In this document: positions 53,754-64,000 of the stretch, in pieces
Layout: each line of letters begins with the position of its first letter
How positions within the stretch are numbered: position 1 is the first letter of the stretch
Assembly: GCF_029323795.1 (NCBI RefSeq)
Contig: NZ_CP119758.1
Span: 1,550,001-1,614,000, forward strand
Length of the DNA: 64,000 nt
DNA from: Zobellia alginiliquefaciens
GTDB lineage: Bacteria; Bacteroidota; Bacteroidia; Flavobacteriales; Flavobacteriaceae
Reading direction: 5' to 3'
Notes under the pieces: generated by a model
Seen by the model: the letters and a program-made list of their open reading frames with translations, nothing else
Database searches by the model: none
Told to the model about the DNA's origin: nothing
Translations under genes and position numbers: made by a program

Positions 53754-56498
53754 TTACTTTAAATTGATGTCTAATATATCTTTTGCCCGAAGTAAAATAG
53801 CATTATCGATTAAAATTTTAATTTTTTGACCATCTTGCTCATAGGTGGATCTTATAGTTTTTCCATTCAACTTTAGCGCTATATTATTTACATGTAATCT
53901 ATCATCTATATTAATCGTAATTGCGTTGAGTTTTAGTTTACCATAGCTTAGCTCTATTGTATTTGTCTGCCCCTTAACATCTCTATTCTGGGAGAAACTC
54001 CCCCAACCTTCAGCAGCGGAAAAGAAACTTTTAAAATCATCAGGACGTAATCTAGGGTTAAAACCGATATTTCCTTGAGGACCATCATAAGTAAATCCGC
54101 TAAGAGACAACAATACGTTCCATGAGTGCATGGCGCGTGAGTAGTGATTTGATCCTTCCACCTCGTTCCACGGACTTCTTTTTGCTCCGTCATATCTATC
54201 GTCAATGGACTTTAGTGCTACCAGTGCTTCGTCTAAAAGACTTTCGTTGATCATATCACAAGATGCTTCGTATTCAAGCCCGGTCCAAACATTGGTTTTG
54301 TCATGGGTATTCTCAAACTCTTTGGGTCTCTCATTAGACCATCCCCCATTTATCATAGCCGCCTCTCCGGTAGCTGCCAACGTTCTGGCATTTGGTTTTT
54401 CGAAATTATAGATGGTAGCTATGTCTGGTGTCCAATTATACTTAAAAATGTTTTGTGCGGCTTTTTTTACCTTTTCAGGTTCAAGAATATAACCCAAACC
54501 AAGTTGATGTGCCCAATTCTGACCGAACAATTGTTGAGCATCACAAGCGGTACCTTTATAATAGCCCGATTGGCCTGCATTGAACGCCTTTATGTAGCTC
54601 TCTGCATTATCATCTATTTCCGAAGGTAATTTAAATCCGTTTTTTACGCCAACATTTCCGTTAAGGCCCACAGGGTAGAGGTGGACATAAAACTGACCGT
54701 TCCACATTTCTTCGTTCATAAACTTTTGTCCAGATTCAAATAGTTTATGGTAACGACTGGCCAGTTCAGGTTCTCCTTTTACCTTGGCCATCTCTTCGGC
54801 CGCCCGTAATGCGGCAAGGTATAAAGTGTTGTTATACGGATTGGGGCCGTACCACATGGGATCCCAAAAGGTCTGTTCACCTTCCAATACCCCATTTGGT
54901 TCTAGACCGATTTCTGCACCATCTTTAAAAATATGATATCCGATTGCCATTTTTACTTTCTCCCAAACCGTATCCAAGAATTCATTGTTCGGAGAATTTA
55001 AATGTTCACGATAAGCCTTTAATACATACCCACTCTGGGCATCTGAGGCGTAACTATGGGGAACTTCTGGCTTGTTTACTCCGTACCCTCTAAAATTGAT
55101 TCTACCGGACGGACTAAAACCACTGTATTTTTCGGTACTATTGAAGTCTTGTAACAAACGTACCGAACGTTCCAATTCTGGGAACAGTTTAGAGATAGCA
55201 GTTACAAAATTGTACACATGACCGCAAGTGCCTTGGCAGAAACCGATACCCTCGTAACCATATAAGCGCCCATTTTCCCAAATAGAAATGTTACCCGCGG
55301 CCAAGGTTGAGACTGGCATAGTAATTCGGTTGGCCAGCCAATATGGTAAAGTGGTATTAAAATACGTTTTGTTAAATCGCTCGGTTTCCTCATATAAACG
55401 ATCAAAGTTTAGGGCAATATATTCAGCAACTTCGAAGGAATTTGAATACCAGTTGTTGTAAATGTGACCTACCCAACCCGGTGCCTCTGCCATGGCATCT
55501 TTATATCTTTTCCCATTTTCATATTTATTAGGAAAGTACCAACTCACTAAAAAAGTAATTTCTTTGGCCTGACCAGGTTTTAAATTGACGGTCGACCCTA
55601 CTTTTCCCCATTCTGGGCTATCTGAAACATAAACTTTCAAATTACCTGCATTAGGGTCTTCACTCACCAATAACTGAGCCTTATGATCTAAGACACTTAA
55701 GGAAAAACCTCCCAATTGAGGATGCTTGGCCAAAGCACTATCTTTCACTTTCGGTTGCATTTCAAAAGAAACTCCGGATAAGTTCTTTTTTCTAAAGACC
55801 GAGTTAACATGAGACACTTTTGACGCATCAGGAAATTCGATATTTTTCAGAAATCCATCAACGGAAACTTTTAGTTTTTCGCTGCTTTTATTTTCAACAG
55901 TGTATTTAATTACGGTGACCGGGTTTGCAGAACTACGGACGCTCAAGGGCACAAAAGGGGAAAAAACTTCTGCATTTACCTGCAAAGGAATATCACTGTT
56001 TTTACTTCTGTATTGAATTTGGGCCATTGGGTACTCGCCAATAAAACGAATATCGTCAAAATCACTGTTATTCAATTCAAAGGTGCTTTCAGAACCCTTT
56101 TCAGTCTCAATTTTTAGGGAAAAGGAGTTTTCTATTTTGGATGTGGGCATCTCAGGATGCAGGTAATTGTACCCTGTTGATAAACCATGACCACTATTCG
56201 GTCGTTCTAAAACATTATAGACCGATTCGGTAAAGGCTAGCCTTCCATCGGAGGTTACATTGACTTGTCCAGCGCCGATTCCACCACAAGGCATGTAAAT
56301 ATAATTAAGCTCATCGCCCGTATATATTTTACGTTCCCCTTTTTCGTATAGCGATTTCACCCAGATTGAATCGAGGTTCTTTTCTAAAGGAATATAAGGT
56401 ACTTGCTCTTGAGCAAAACTTTTAAGAAAACCGGATATAAAAATCAGGATTAGCCAATAACGGACACACATCTGAACTTCGCTTTTTTCAATATTCAT
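53754..56498 (-). CDS. GH116 family glycoside hydrolase, copy 1
   Basis: 914 residues; alternative start at 56471 (MCVRYWLILIF). Signal peptide to about residue 29. N-terminal GBA2-type beta-sandwich (YMPCGGIGAGQVNVTSDGRL) then an (alpha/alpha)6 domain with QGTCGHVYNFVTAISKLFPE, WDPMWYGPNPYNN (Asp in the acid/base position) and SPWNEVEGSNHYSRAMHSWN. GH116 enzymes cleave beta-glucosides or beta-xylosides. The second copy is next upstream (75 bases); the pair is diverged. Confidence 0.82.
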   Translation of the reverse strand: MNIEKSEVQMCVRYWLILIFISGFLKSFAQEQVPYIPLEKNLDSIWVKSLYEKGERKIYTGDELNYIYMPCGGIGAGQVNVTSDGRLAFTESVYNVLERPNSGHGLSTGYNYLHPEMPTSKIENSFSLKIETEKGSESTFELNNSDFDDIRFIGEYPMAQIQYRSKNSDIPLQVNAEVFSPFVPLSVRSSANPVTVIKYTVENKSSEKLKVSVDGFLKNIEFPDASKVSHVNSVFRKKNLSGVSFEMQPKVKDSALAKHPQLGGFSLSVLDHKAQLLVSEDPNAGNLKVYVSDSPEWGKVGSTVNLKPGQAKEITFLVSWYFPNKYENGKRYKDAMAEAPGWVGHIYNNWYSNSFEVAEYIALNFDRLYEETERFNKTYFNTTLPYWLANRITMPVSTLAAGNISIWENGRLYGYEGIGFCQGTCGHVYNFVTAISKLFPELERSVRLLQDFNSTEKYSGFSPSGRINFRGYGVNKPEVPHSYASDAQSGYVLKAYREHLNSPNNEFLDTVWEKVKMAIGYHIFKDGAEIGLEPNGVLEGEQTFWDPMWYGPNPYNNTLYLAALRAAEEMAKVKGEPELASRYHKLFESGQKFMNEEMWNGQFYVHLYPVGLNGNVGVKNGFKLPSEIDDNAESYIKAFNAGQSGYYKGTACDAQQLFGQNWAHQLGLGYILEPEKVKKAAQNIFKYNWTPDIATIYNFEKPNARTLAATGEAAMINGGWSNERPKEFENTHDKTNVWTGLEYEASCDMINESLLDEALVALKSIDDRYDGAKRSPWNEVEGSNHYSRAMHSWNVLLSLSGFTYDGPQGNIGFNPRLRPDDFKSFFSAAEGWGSFSQNRDVKGQTNTIELSYGKLKLNAITINIDDRLHVNNIALKLNGKTIRSTYEQDGQKIKILIDNAILLRAKDILDINLK

Positions 56499-56572
56499 GT
56501 AAATACGGTACTTCTATTTTAAATATGGATTAAATCAAATTTTAGTTGATCGCAAAAACTATACGCTGAAGC

Positions 56573-59278
56573 CTAATTGGCATTTTTAAAGTGTATTTGC
56601 AGCGATTGATTTTCCTCAAGTAGAATATCATCTTGCAACGTTACCACTACCTTATCTAGACTCTGATTGAACTCAAAGTTTTTCAATTCTCTCCCATTGA
56701 CATTTAACACGGCCTGAGCGACCCCAAAATTGACCGGTACCTCAAACGCGAGCATTTTCAATTTTACTTGACCGTGTTTTATGCCGATTTGTACCTGCTG
56801 TTCTTTTTTAGCTATTTTTTGCTCAAAAGTGCCCCAACCTTGTGCTGTAGTGAAAGGTGCTTTAAAATCCGTAGGTGTGATTTTTGGTGCAAAACCAATG
56901 TAACCTTTAGGTCCGTGGTATTCAAACCCGGTGGCCGCAATAAATACACCGTAACTGGCCATAGACCGCGAATAATGTATTCCCCATTCTACTTCACACC
57001 ACGGGTTTCTTTTTGAACCATGATATCTATTATTATGCATATACCAAGTATGTGCCAATGAACGCAACGGCATCTCATGTGACATCATCAAATGAGAGAG
57101 GGCATATTCGTATCCGTTTTGACTTTCGTTATTGTAAGCTGCAAATCTAGGATTGCCTTTTTCCAACACCTCAGACCCGCCATTAGGCCAAGTACAGGCA
57201 ACGAATCCTCCTTCACCTGTCATGGCATACCATCTGCCTGCCGGTTTAATTTCACGGTATGGGCCTACATCAGTGGTAAAGTTAAATTTCCACAAACTAT
57301 TTAGCGCCTCGGTTACTTTACTTGAATCGATAATTTGGCCAAGACCTAATTGATAGGCCCAGCTTTGACCGTATAATTGACTGTATTCACATCCGTTATA
57401 AACCCCCGGTGAGTGAGGGTGTTCTGGATCGCCTTTTTGAATAAAATATTCACCATTGAACAAATTATTTTCAATAAAATGCTTTCCCTTATCGGCAAGA
57501 GAAATACAAAATTGGGCATACGCCTCATCTTTCATTTCTTGTGCCATAACGGCCATTGCACGTAAGGCTGACTGGTATTGTAAACTCAACCATGTAATTT
57601 CTCCGTACCAATCAGCATCTAGAGTATTGTGCTGGGGGCCACTTAGAATACCATCATGATTATCATCATTGGCATTTATAAGTCCGTTCATTACCGTCTT
57701 AATTCCATCGTAATTATTCTTTAAAAACTGATTATCGACGGAAGATTGATGGGTCAAGAGCGACCTTTGCACCAAACCAGATTGGCCATCAACGGCCATA
57801 CCGTTACCCCAGCCTTCTCCCATTTTGGTTCGCCCCCTAAAATTAACAACACCGGAGGGGAACAGACCACCATCAGGGAAAGAGGAAAAATCAGTATGTT
57901 CTCTCAAACTAATCTCTAATTCCGGAAATAAGCGACCCATTGCCTGAACATAGCTCCAAACATGGGTACAGGTTCCTAAACCTTGATACCCGCCTTCAAA
58001 ACCATAAAATTGACCATTCTCAAAAATATGGCTTGTACTACTGGCAAGAATGGAAGTATTTAAAAACGTTCTGTCTAAAAACCAGTAAGGTAAAGTTGAG
58101 TCATACCAGGTATCTCGCCAAAGTTTGGTTTTCGCGGATAGTCTTTTGAAATCAGACACAATGCCAGTTGCCACCTCATCAGCGTCATTGAAGGCATTAT
58201 TATAAGACTTACCCTTTTTATCAATTATTTGGGCTACTTGACTATTGGGAAAATACCAAGTTAAAACAAAACTTACCTTTTTAGATTCTTCAGGTTTTAA
58301 AGTCAGCTTCTTAATCAATGCACCTACTAAAGGTTTCTGGTTATTTTTACTGGAAGCGCTGAGTTTACCATTTTCAACGAAGAGACTTTCGTCAAGTCTG
58401 GTTACGTCAATAGCACTAACCGCATAACTATTGGCACCACCTTCAAGTAAGGTCAAACCCATAGACCCGTAGTCATATTTATTCACCAATGTATCACTTT
58501 CATTCTCGATTACCGAGCTACAGTTCAACCGCAAAGTTTTATCTGAACTTTTAGCTATTTTATTTTGAAGCTCAATGGTGTGACTACCACGAGTCTCAAT
58601 AAATACTGCATTTTCTAACCACCCTCCAAGTTCAACATCCAAATCATGATCGGATTCATTGGTAATGGTAAAATTGAATATCGTAGCCGGAAAACTAGAC
58701 GATTCGACATCTAATGGCAGATAGGGCGAAAAGGCCTCTAAGCTCAATGTTACTGGCAGTTCATTGTCTGCATACTTGACTTCACCAATGGGATACTGAC
58801 CCTTAAACTGAATATCGGAAATATGGTCACGATCAAGTTTTTTTATGATTGCCTTAGCCCCATTTCTTTTGACCTTTACGGCAAAACCCTGCTCAACTTC
58901 GTGCGTGCCATACTCGCCTTCTTCACTTCTTTTGTAGGGATGTTCATAGGCTTCCTCACCTTTTAATTGTCCTTTTTTGTAATTGGTATTGAAAATATCC
59001 CAAAACCAAAGTTTTCCATCTCCACCCAAATACAGCTGCCCAGCACCTATACCTCCTATGGGCATGCCTATAAACTCAAAGTTGTTTGAGTTTTCTTTGG
59101 TATAAATTAGAGGCTCTCCCCTTTCTACCAATTGTGCCTCGAAATTTTCAGGAAAATTTTTGACCACAGGAGTTTTATCAGAATTCAACTCTAATTGATC
59201 CTTCGTTATGGTACTTTGTGAACGAACGCACAAGGCGCAGCAAAATAAAACACCTAGTACTAAAATTTTATGTTTCAT
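56573..59278 (-). CDS. GH116 family glycoside hydrolase, copy 2
   Basis: 901 residues, signal peptide to about residue 20. FIGMPIGGIGAGQLYLGGDG and GLGTCTHVWSYVQAMGRLFP match copy 1; the acid/base region reads HNTLDADWYGEI and the late region NPWCEVEWGIHYSRSMASYG. The different acceptor region suggests another substrate or linkage. It lies 75 bases after SusD. Confidence 0.85.
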   Translation of the reverse strand: MKHKILVLGVLFCCALCVRSQSTITKDQLELNSDKTPVVKNFPENFEAQLVERGEPLIYTKENSNNFEFIGMPIGGIGAGQLYLGGDGKLWFWDIFNTNYKKGQLKGEEAYEHPYKRSEEGEYGTHEVEQGFAVKVKRNGAKAIIKKLDRDHISDIQFKGQYPIGEVKYADNELPVTLSLEAFSPYLPLDVESSSFPATIFNFTITNESDHDLDVELGGWLENAVFIETRGSHTIELQNKIAKSSDKTLRLNCSSVIENESDTLVNKYDYGSMGLTLLEGGANSYAVSAIDVTRLDESLFVENGKLSASSKNNQKPLVGALIKKLTLKPEESKKVSFVLTWYFPNSQVAQIIDKKGKSYNNAFNDADEVATGIVSDFKRLSAKTKLWRDTWYDSTLPYWFLDRTFLNTSILASSTSHIFENGQFYGFEGGYQGLGTCTHVWSYVQAMGRLFPELEISLREHTDFSSFPDGGLFPSGVVNFRGRTKMGEGWGNGMAVDGQSGLVQRSLLTHQSSVDNQFLKNNYDGIKTVMNGLINANDDNHDGILSGPQHNTLDADWYGEITWLSLQYQSALRAMAVMAQEMKDEAYAQFCISLADKGKHFIENNLFNGEYFIQKGDPEHPHSPGVYNGCEYSQLYGQSWAYQLGLGQIIDSSKVTEALNSLWKFNFTTDVGPYREIKPAGRWYAMTGEGGFVACTWPNGGSEVLEKGNPRFAAYNNESQNGYEYALSHLMMSHEMPLRSLAHTWYMHNNRYHGSKRNPWCEVEWGIHYSRSMASYGVFIAATGFEYHGPKGYIGFAPKITPTDFKAPFTTAQGWGTFEQKIAKKEQQVQIGIKHGQVKLKMLAFEVPVNFGVAQAVLNVNGRELKNFEFNQSLDKVVVTLQDDILLEENQSLQIHFKNAN

Positions 59279-59353
59279 AATAATTTTTTCTTGATTTTAT
59301 GACTTTTGATAGATAGGAATTAAAGGCAGTCCGCCGTTTTTTCAATCACTAAT

Positions 59354-61084
59354 TTACCACCCCGGATTCTGCTCTATGCCCATTAATTCTACCTGTTGTG
59401 TGGGTAGAGGGAATAAATAGTGTTTTTCTTCAAACCTTCTATTTGCGGAAAATTGCCATACATAAAAACCATTTTCGTCGAAACGTTCCAGCTTATCATA
59501 ATCAGGATCATCCGCATAGGCCGTATTATCGTACAGAATTCCCCTGAGCGACTTTGGCAATTCGGTTTCGGCAGTTTTCCACCTCTTTAAATCTTCTAAC
59601 CTAAAACCTTCCATAAATAATTCAACAGTACGTTCCCTTCTAATTTCTTCACGCATATCAAGGGCATTAGACTCTACGAAAGCATTCGTCAAACTGGGCA
59701 GTTTGGCCCTATTTCTCAATAAGTTGATCGATCTATTCAATTCTTCGTCCGTTATACTACCGTTTAACTCATATTTGGCTTCGGCAAAAATCAAGAGAAC
59801 CTCAGAATAGCGCAAAACAGGGTAATCAGTTTCTTCTTGCCCTAAGCTAATGTCTTTTTTTTCTGTAGTAAACTTAATTAAAGTATAACCGGTACAGGTG
59901 TTTTCTCCAAAGTTAGCTTTGTGGATTCCTGTGCCCTCCCCAGGGTTTTCAGAATTATCAAAATCCCTACCTAACGCACCATAACTGTAATAACGAATAC
60001 CTGGAATGGCCAAAGAGTTACGCATTCTATTATCACGGTTCTCAAACTCGGAGGTAAATGTTGACCTACCCTGAAACAAAGGTGATTTGTCAATAGGAAG
60101 CCCATCGGAGCACAAATAAAAATCCGCCATTTTTTTGGTTGGCGCATTCTCTTGTGTCACTCCGTGAGAATGGCCATTTGTAATGCCAAATTCAAAGGAA
60201 TACTTTCTGGTAATGATAAATTCGTTTATATCGGATTTGTTGAGATTAAGAGGATTAGATTTGGCCACGGCATTATTATCTATTAAAAACAAGTACCTGT
60301 AACTGTCATCTCCGAGTTGGTCAAAAATTCCATAGGCACCACTATTGATGACATTATTGGCCGCATCGGCAGCTATTTTTAAATATTCCGCTGCATCTGA
60401 ACCATTATTTCTAAATTTCTGCCAAGTACCCTCGAAAAGGGCCACTCTTGCCATAAATGACTCTGCTGCCTCGCTACTAATTCTCCCTTCTTCTTCATCT
60501 GCCAGGTTAGCTGCCGAAGGCAGCATGTTTATGGCTTCTTGAAGGTCTTCAAGCAATTGGGCCACAACCTCTTTTCTATCCGCTCTCTTTGCAAAGAGTT
60601 CTTCGGAATCAATGTCCAAAGGTTTCAAAATCAAAGGAACTCCCCCAAAATTCTTCAATAGCCTAAAATACAGATAGGCTCTAAAAAATTTAGCCTCTCC
60701 TACGTACTGCTGAATTTCAGAAACCTCCCCTTCATATTCTTGGGCTTTGGAAATTAAATTGTTGACACCCCTAATCTCATTGTATGTATTGTTCCAGACC
60801 GAGCTTTGCTCGGAGGGTATGTAACTACCGTCACTTACCGTATTATAAGTTTCACAAGATGTTACTATATCTGAATTGGCATCAGGTTCATTTGAATAGG
60901 TCTTTAACGAAAAATAGAAATTATTGGCGGCCAATTCAAAATCATTGGCATTTTTCCAAAAAGACACATCTGAAATACTATCTTCTGGTAACAATTCTAA
61001 ATCATCGTTACAAGAAAGGGTGCCTAGTAAAAGCATAAAAAGGCCATATATTTTTATGCTTTTGTATGTATTATGTTTTTTCAT
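59354..61084 (-). CDS. SusD/RagB outer-membrane lipoprotein
   Basis: 576 residues, lipobox in LLLGTLSCNDD. SusD marks: YNEIRGVNNLISKAQEY, EAKFFRAYLYFRLLKNFGGV, VLRYSEVLLIFAEAKYELNG, IRRERTVELFMEGFRLEDLK. Binds oligosaccharide over SusC. It follows SusC by 10 bases. Confidence 0.95.
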   Translation of the reverse strand: MKKHNTYKSIKIYGLFMLLLGTLSCNDDLELLPEDSISDVSFWKNANDFELAANNFYFSLKTYSNEPDANSDIVTSCETYNTVSDGSYIPSEQSSVWNNTYNEIRGVNNLISKAQEYEGEVSEIQQYVGEAKFFRAYLYFRLLKNFGGVPLILKPLDIDSEELFAKRADRKEVVAQLLEDLQEAINMLPSAANLADEEEGRISSEAAESFMARVALFEGTWQKFRNNGSDAAEYLKIAADAANNVINSGAYGIFDQLGDDSYRYLFLIDNNAVAKSNPLNLNKSDINEFIITRKYSFEFGITNGHSHGVTQENAPTKKMADFYLCSDGLPIDKSPLFQGRSTFTSEFENRDNRMRNSLAIPGIRYYSYGALGRDFDNSENPGEGTGIHKANFGENTCTGYTLIKFTTEKKDISLGQEETDYPVLRYSEVLLIFAEAKYELNGSITDEELNRSINLLRNRAKLPSLTNAFVESNALDMREEIRRERTVELFMEGFRLEDLKRWKTAETELPKSLRGILYDNTAYADDPDYDKLERFDENGFYVWQFSANRRFEEKHYLFPLPTQQVELMGIEQNPGW

Positions 61085-61094
61085 TTTTATTCTC

Positions 61095-64000
61095 TTAAAA
61101 ATTAATATCCACTCCTACAGTCACTCTTCTGGTGAACGGTATACCACCGGCCCAGTTATAAGGTCTTTCAGGATCTTTAGCCTTATCAGGAGCATTAATA
61201 AACTCAAATAGATCATCTCCACTAATAAAAGCTCTAATACTAGTAGCTCTCAATTGTTTGGATAGGTATTCGGGAAGTGTATATCCTAAGTTGATATTTT
61301 TTAACCTAATGAAACTGTTATTATACACTCTCCAATCAGCAAAGCGATAATTCCAATTAACAATACTGCCGTTAACACTAAGGGATGGTAATTCTTTCTC
61401 AGGTCTTAATTCTGAGTGGTAAGTATTATTATAGAAATAAGAATCTTGATTATGCCACCATTGATTAAAGGGTATTGAAGAGGTACCCATGCGAATCATA
61501 TCATCTTTCAGCCATCCACTAAAATAAGCTGAGAAATCAAAATTTTTCCACATAAAACTCGTGTTGAAAAAGTAGTTGTACCGGGGATTATTGCTTCCCA
61601 AATACTTAACATCCGCCAAATTACCGCTATCATCATAGACACTAATTCTACCGTCGTTGTTCAAATCGGCAAATTTGACATCGCCGATTCTAAGACCTTG
61701 AGGTACACCATCTAATTGTTTATATGCCTCTAATTCTTCTTGGCTCGTCAATAGTTTTTCTCGGCTATACCCAAATAGTGAATTCATTGGATACCCCTCA
61801 ACAGCTCCCATTCTACTAGCAGAAATCACATTTGATCCAGCTAAAGAGACAATCTTGTTCTTATTGTCACTTACCCCGACATCGAATTGATATTTAAATT
61901 CTTTATCATGGTTTTTATAGACCAAAGATGCTTCCCACCCGGTAGTTTCCAACTCACCGAAATTACTAGTAGGCGGTGTCGCTCCCAAAACCGACGGAAG
62001 GGTTATACCCACTAGCATATTTTTGTTCCGTTTTTTAAAATAATCGAACGAACCTGTAATCTTAGAATCGAACAAACCAAAGTCTACACCGAAATTTGTG
62101 GTCGATATTCGCTCCCATGTTCTGTTTTCACTTGCCAATGCTCCAAGTGAGGCTGCCAAATTTCTAGATTGGGTGGTACCAAAGGGATAAATACCACTAT
62201 TTACATTTATTGATTGAATATAGTCGTACAAACCAATACTACTCTGGTTACCTACCACACCATAGGAAACCCTCAACTTAAGCCTATCTAAAGATTTGAC
62301 GTCAAAAAATTTCTCTTCAGAGATGTTCCAACCTGCTGAAACTCCTCCGAAATTATCCCAACGATTGTCTTTTGTAAAGCGTGAACTTCCATCGCGTCTA
62401 GCAGTAATCTCTATAAGATATTTGGAATCAAAAGAGTAGTTCAATCTACCAAAAAAAGACCCTAAAGCCCAAGCATTAGCGGAACTATCATTATACTGCT
62501 CGTCAACATCACCCAATTGCAGCGATTGCAATTCTTCTGTTAGCAAGTCTCTTCTATAAGCTGAGAACCCATCAAATTCGCTCTTTTCGTAAGACCCACC
62601 TAATAAAACACTTACGTTATGAATCTGGTTGAAGCTTTCATTGTAATTGGCAAAAGCTGAATAATTTTGAAAAATTCTTTGATTATAACTCTTGCTCACC
62701 CGATTTCTATCAGGACTTCTCTTATTGACCTGCTCGCCAGTCCAATCATAATAGGTGATAATTTTGGTGATTCCGTCACTAAAATTCTTATCAACATTAA
62801 TTCCTCCAATGACATTTATATCAAGATTGTGTAAAATATCGTAACTCAATTTCACCCTAGAATTCAATCTATTACTAACATCTTTTGTTCTTCCTCCCAA
62901 TTCAAGCATTGATATGGGGTCTGTGGTGCCTCCAAACCCATAATTTTCTCCTTGTGAATTCAAGTAGGCCATATTTGGTAGCGTATACCAATACACATCG
63001 TTTCCTCCATGAAAAACGCTATTCAATAAAGTGGGACGATCTTTAACACCTCTTTCAATATAAAAAGACAAACCCAAGTTCAATTTATCGGAAAACTTCA
63101 GATTATTATTTAGTCTTATATTAAAGCGATTGTAACTGTTTTCGGCTGGTGCCTGTAAACCTTCGGTATCAATATAACCTAGAGAATAATTATAGGTATG
63201 CTTCTCAGACCCTCCTGATACGGTTAGGTTATGAATCTGACCCAACGCATAATCTTTCCACATCTCGTCTACAAAATTTCTATCTGCATATGTGAAATCG
63301 ATAGCATCGAAAAAGGGTGAGGGACCAGTTCCCTCGGCACCGTTTAGCCAAAACTCTTCTCCTGCCTTATATCGATGATTTGAAATGCCGTCTAGCACAC
63401 TGGCCTCATCGTACATTTGATAATATTGGGATTGAGTAGCCGGTTGCACCTCTCGACCGAGAAACTCAAAGGTTGACTTACCTGAATAGCTAATTTTAGG
63501 CTTTCCTAGTTTTCCATTTTTGGTAGTTACCAATATGACCCCTCCTGCAGCTCTAGCGCCGTAAAGCGAAGCAGCAGCAGCATCTTTTAATACAGAAAAT
63601 TGGGCAATATCATTTTGGTTAAGTGAAGATAAAACGGATAAGTTATCATAGGGAACATCATCAATAATCAACAGAGGTTTCGTAGCATTTATACTTGAAG
63701 CACCTCTAATCTGTATATCTGCCCGTTCATCTCCGGGATCTCCCTGACCGCGTGACACCACTAATCCAGGAATTGCCCCCTGTAAGTTTACGATAAGGTT
63801 GGAACTTGACCTTTTTTGTATGGGTCCGACATCTACATTTTCAATAGCTCCTGTTAATGATTTTTTTCCTCTTGTTCCAAAACCCACTACCACTACCTCA
63901 TCAAGGCCGGCAGCACTTTCCTCTAAGGTGATAGTCAAATTGGTTTGATTATTTAACGGTATTTCTTTCGATGCAAAACCGATATAGCTCACATCGAGAA
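61095..64000 (-). CDS. SusC/RagA TonB-dependent transporter (cut by window end)
   Basis: At least 968 codons; the true start lies beyond the window. Visible: end of the carboxypeptidase-like domain (MSYIGFASKEIPLNNQTNLT), the SusC motif ESAAGLDEVVVVGFGTRGKK, the plug (KPLLIIDDVPYDNLSVLSS) and the barrel to VTVGVDINF at the end. Imports oligosaccharides with SusD. Confidence 0.95.
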   Translation of the reverse strand, partial: LDVSYIGFASKEIPLNNQTNLTITLEESAAGLDEVVVVGFGTRGKKSLTGAIENVDVGPIQKRSSSNLIVNLQGAIPGLVVSRGQGDPGDERADIQIRGASSINATKPLLIIDDVPYDNLSVLSSLNQNDIAQFSVLKDAAAASLYGARAAGGVILVTTKNGKLGKPKISYSGKSTFEFLGREVQPATQSQYYQMYDEASVLDGISNHRYKAGEEFWLNGAEGTGPSPFFDAIDFTYADRNFVDEMWKDYALGQIHNLTVSGGSEKHTYNYSLGYIDTEGLQAPAENSYNRFNIRLNNNLKFSDKLNLGLSFYIERGVKDRPTLLNSVFHGGNDVYWYTLPNMAYLNSQGENYGFGGTTDPISMLELGGRTKDVSNRLNSRVKLSYDILHNLDINVIGGINVDKNFSDGITKIITYYDWTGEQVNKRSPDRNRVSKSYNQRIFQNYSAFANYNESFNQIHNVSVLLGGSYEKSEFDGFSAYRRDLLTEELQSLQLGDVDEQYNDSSANAWALGSFFGRLNYSFDSKYLIEITARRDGSSRFTKDNRWDNFGGVSAGWNISEEKFFDVKSLDRLKLRVSYGVVGNQSSIGLYDYIQSINVNSGIYPFGTTQSRNLAASLGALASENRTWERISTTNFGVDFGLFDSKITGSFDYFKKRNKNMLVGITLPSVLGATPPTSNFGELETTGWEASLVYKNHDKEFKYQFDVGVSDNKNKIVSLAGSNVISASRMGAVEGYPMNSLFGYSREKLLTSQEELEAYKQLDGVPQGLRIGDVKFADLNNDGRISVYDDSGNLADVKYLGSNNPRYNYFFNTSFMWKNFDFSAYFSGWLKDDMIRMGTSSIPFNQWWHNQDSYFYNNTYHSELRPEKELPSLSVNGSIVNWNYRFADWRVYNNSFIRLKNINLGYTLPEYLSKQLRATSIRAFISGDDLFEFINAPDKAKDPERPYNWAGGIPFTRRVTVGVDINF

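Overview
The window is chromosomal DNA of a marine-type Flavobacteriaceae bacterium (Bacteroidota; Zobellia/Maribacter-like by gene content, inferred without a database search). Evidence: SusC/SusD pair, type IX secretion genes (PorP/SprF, a gliding-type C-terminal sorting domain, an OmpA/PD40 protein), TAnnTTTG-type promoters, AT-rich intergenic DNA and few Shine-Dalgarno sequences.

Layout. 1-6.3 kb: small stress or detoxification operons on the + strand, including a Crp/Fnr-type regulator with a TTGAA-N4-TTCAA box downstream that precedes a haem-binding-like protein, a propeller-Dabb fusion and an SDR. 6.4-9.5 kb: hxlA-hxlB (formaldehyde fixation by the ribulose monophosphate route) divergent from an AraC regulator and a CAT-like acyltransferase. 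9.5-20.3 kb: ordinary housekeeping and hypothetical genes. 20.3-26.3 kb: an OmpA/PorE-like, PorP/SprF and large sorted surface protein operon. 26.6-28.5 kb: a tandem duplication of a CAP-domain lipoprotein gene with its leader. 28.7-35.4 kb: one minus-strand polyamine cluster (speA, speB, deoxyhypusine-synthase-like) followed by an acidic protein, a GNAT-nitrilase fusion and a RimK-type ligase.

37.2-41.6 kb is the most unusual part. It looks like an integron-style gene cassette array without a visible integrase: single small genes, all on +, separated by about 190-bp imperfect inverted-repeat sites whose ends fit the attC core rules (RYYYAAC ... GTTRRRY). The 5' end of a cassette is complementary to the beginning of its own downstream site. 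One site is split by a 594-nt ORF-less group IIC intron on the minus strand, inserted at TTGT/T. The array ends with a transposase remnant and tRNA-Arg(CCT).

41.8-51.9 kb: a minus-strand catabolic operon (Planctomycete-type cytochrome/DUF1553 protein, DUF1501 protein, Tat-exported propeller, RidA, TRAP transporter, esterase). 52-53.1 kb: a membrane-anchored winged-helix regulator, divergent from that operon. 53.2-64 kb: a polysaccharide utilisation-type locus (SusC, cut by the window end, SusD, two GH116 enzymes, an RbsD/FucU-like lipoprotein).

All family names come from reading motifs; no search was run.
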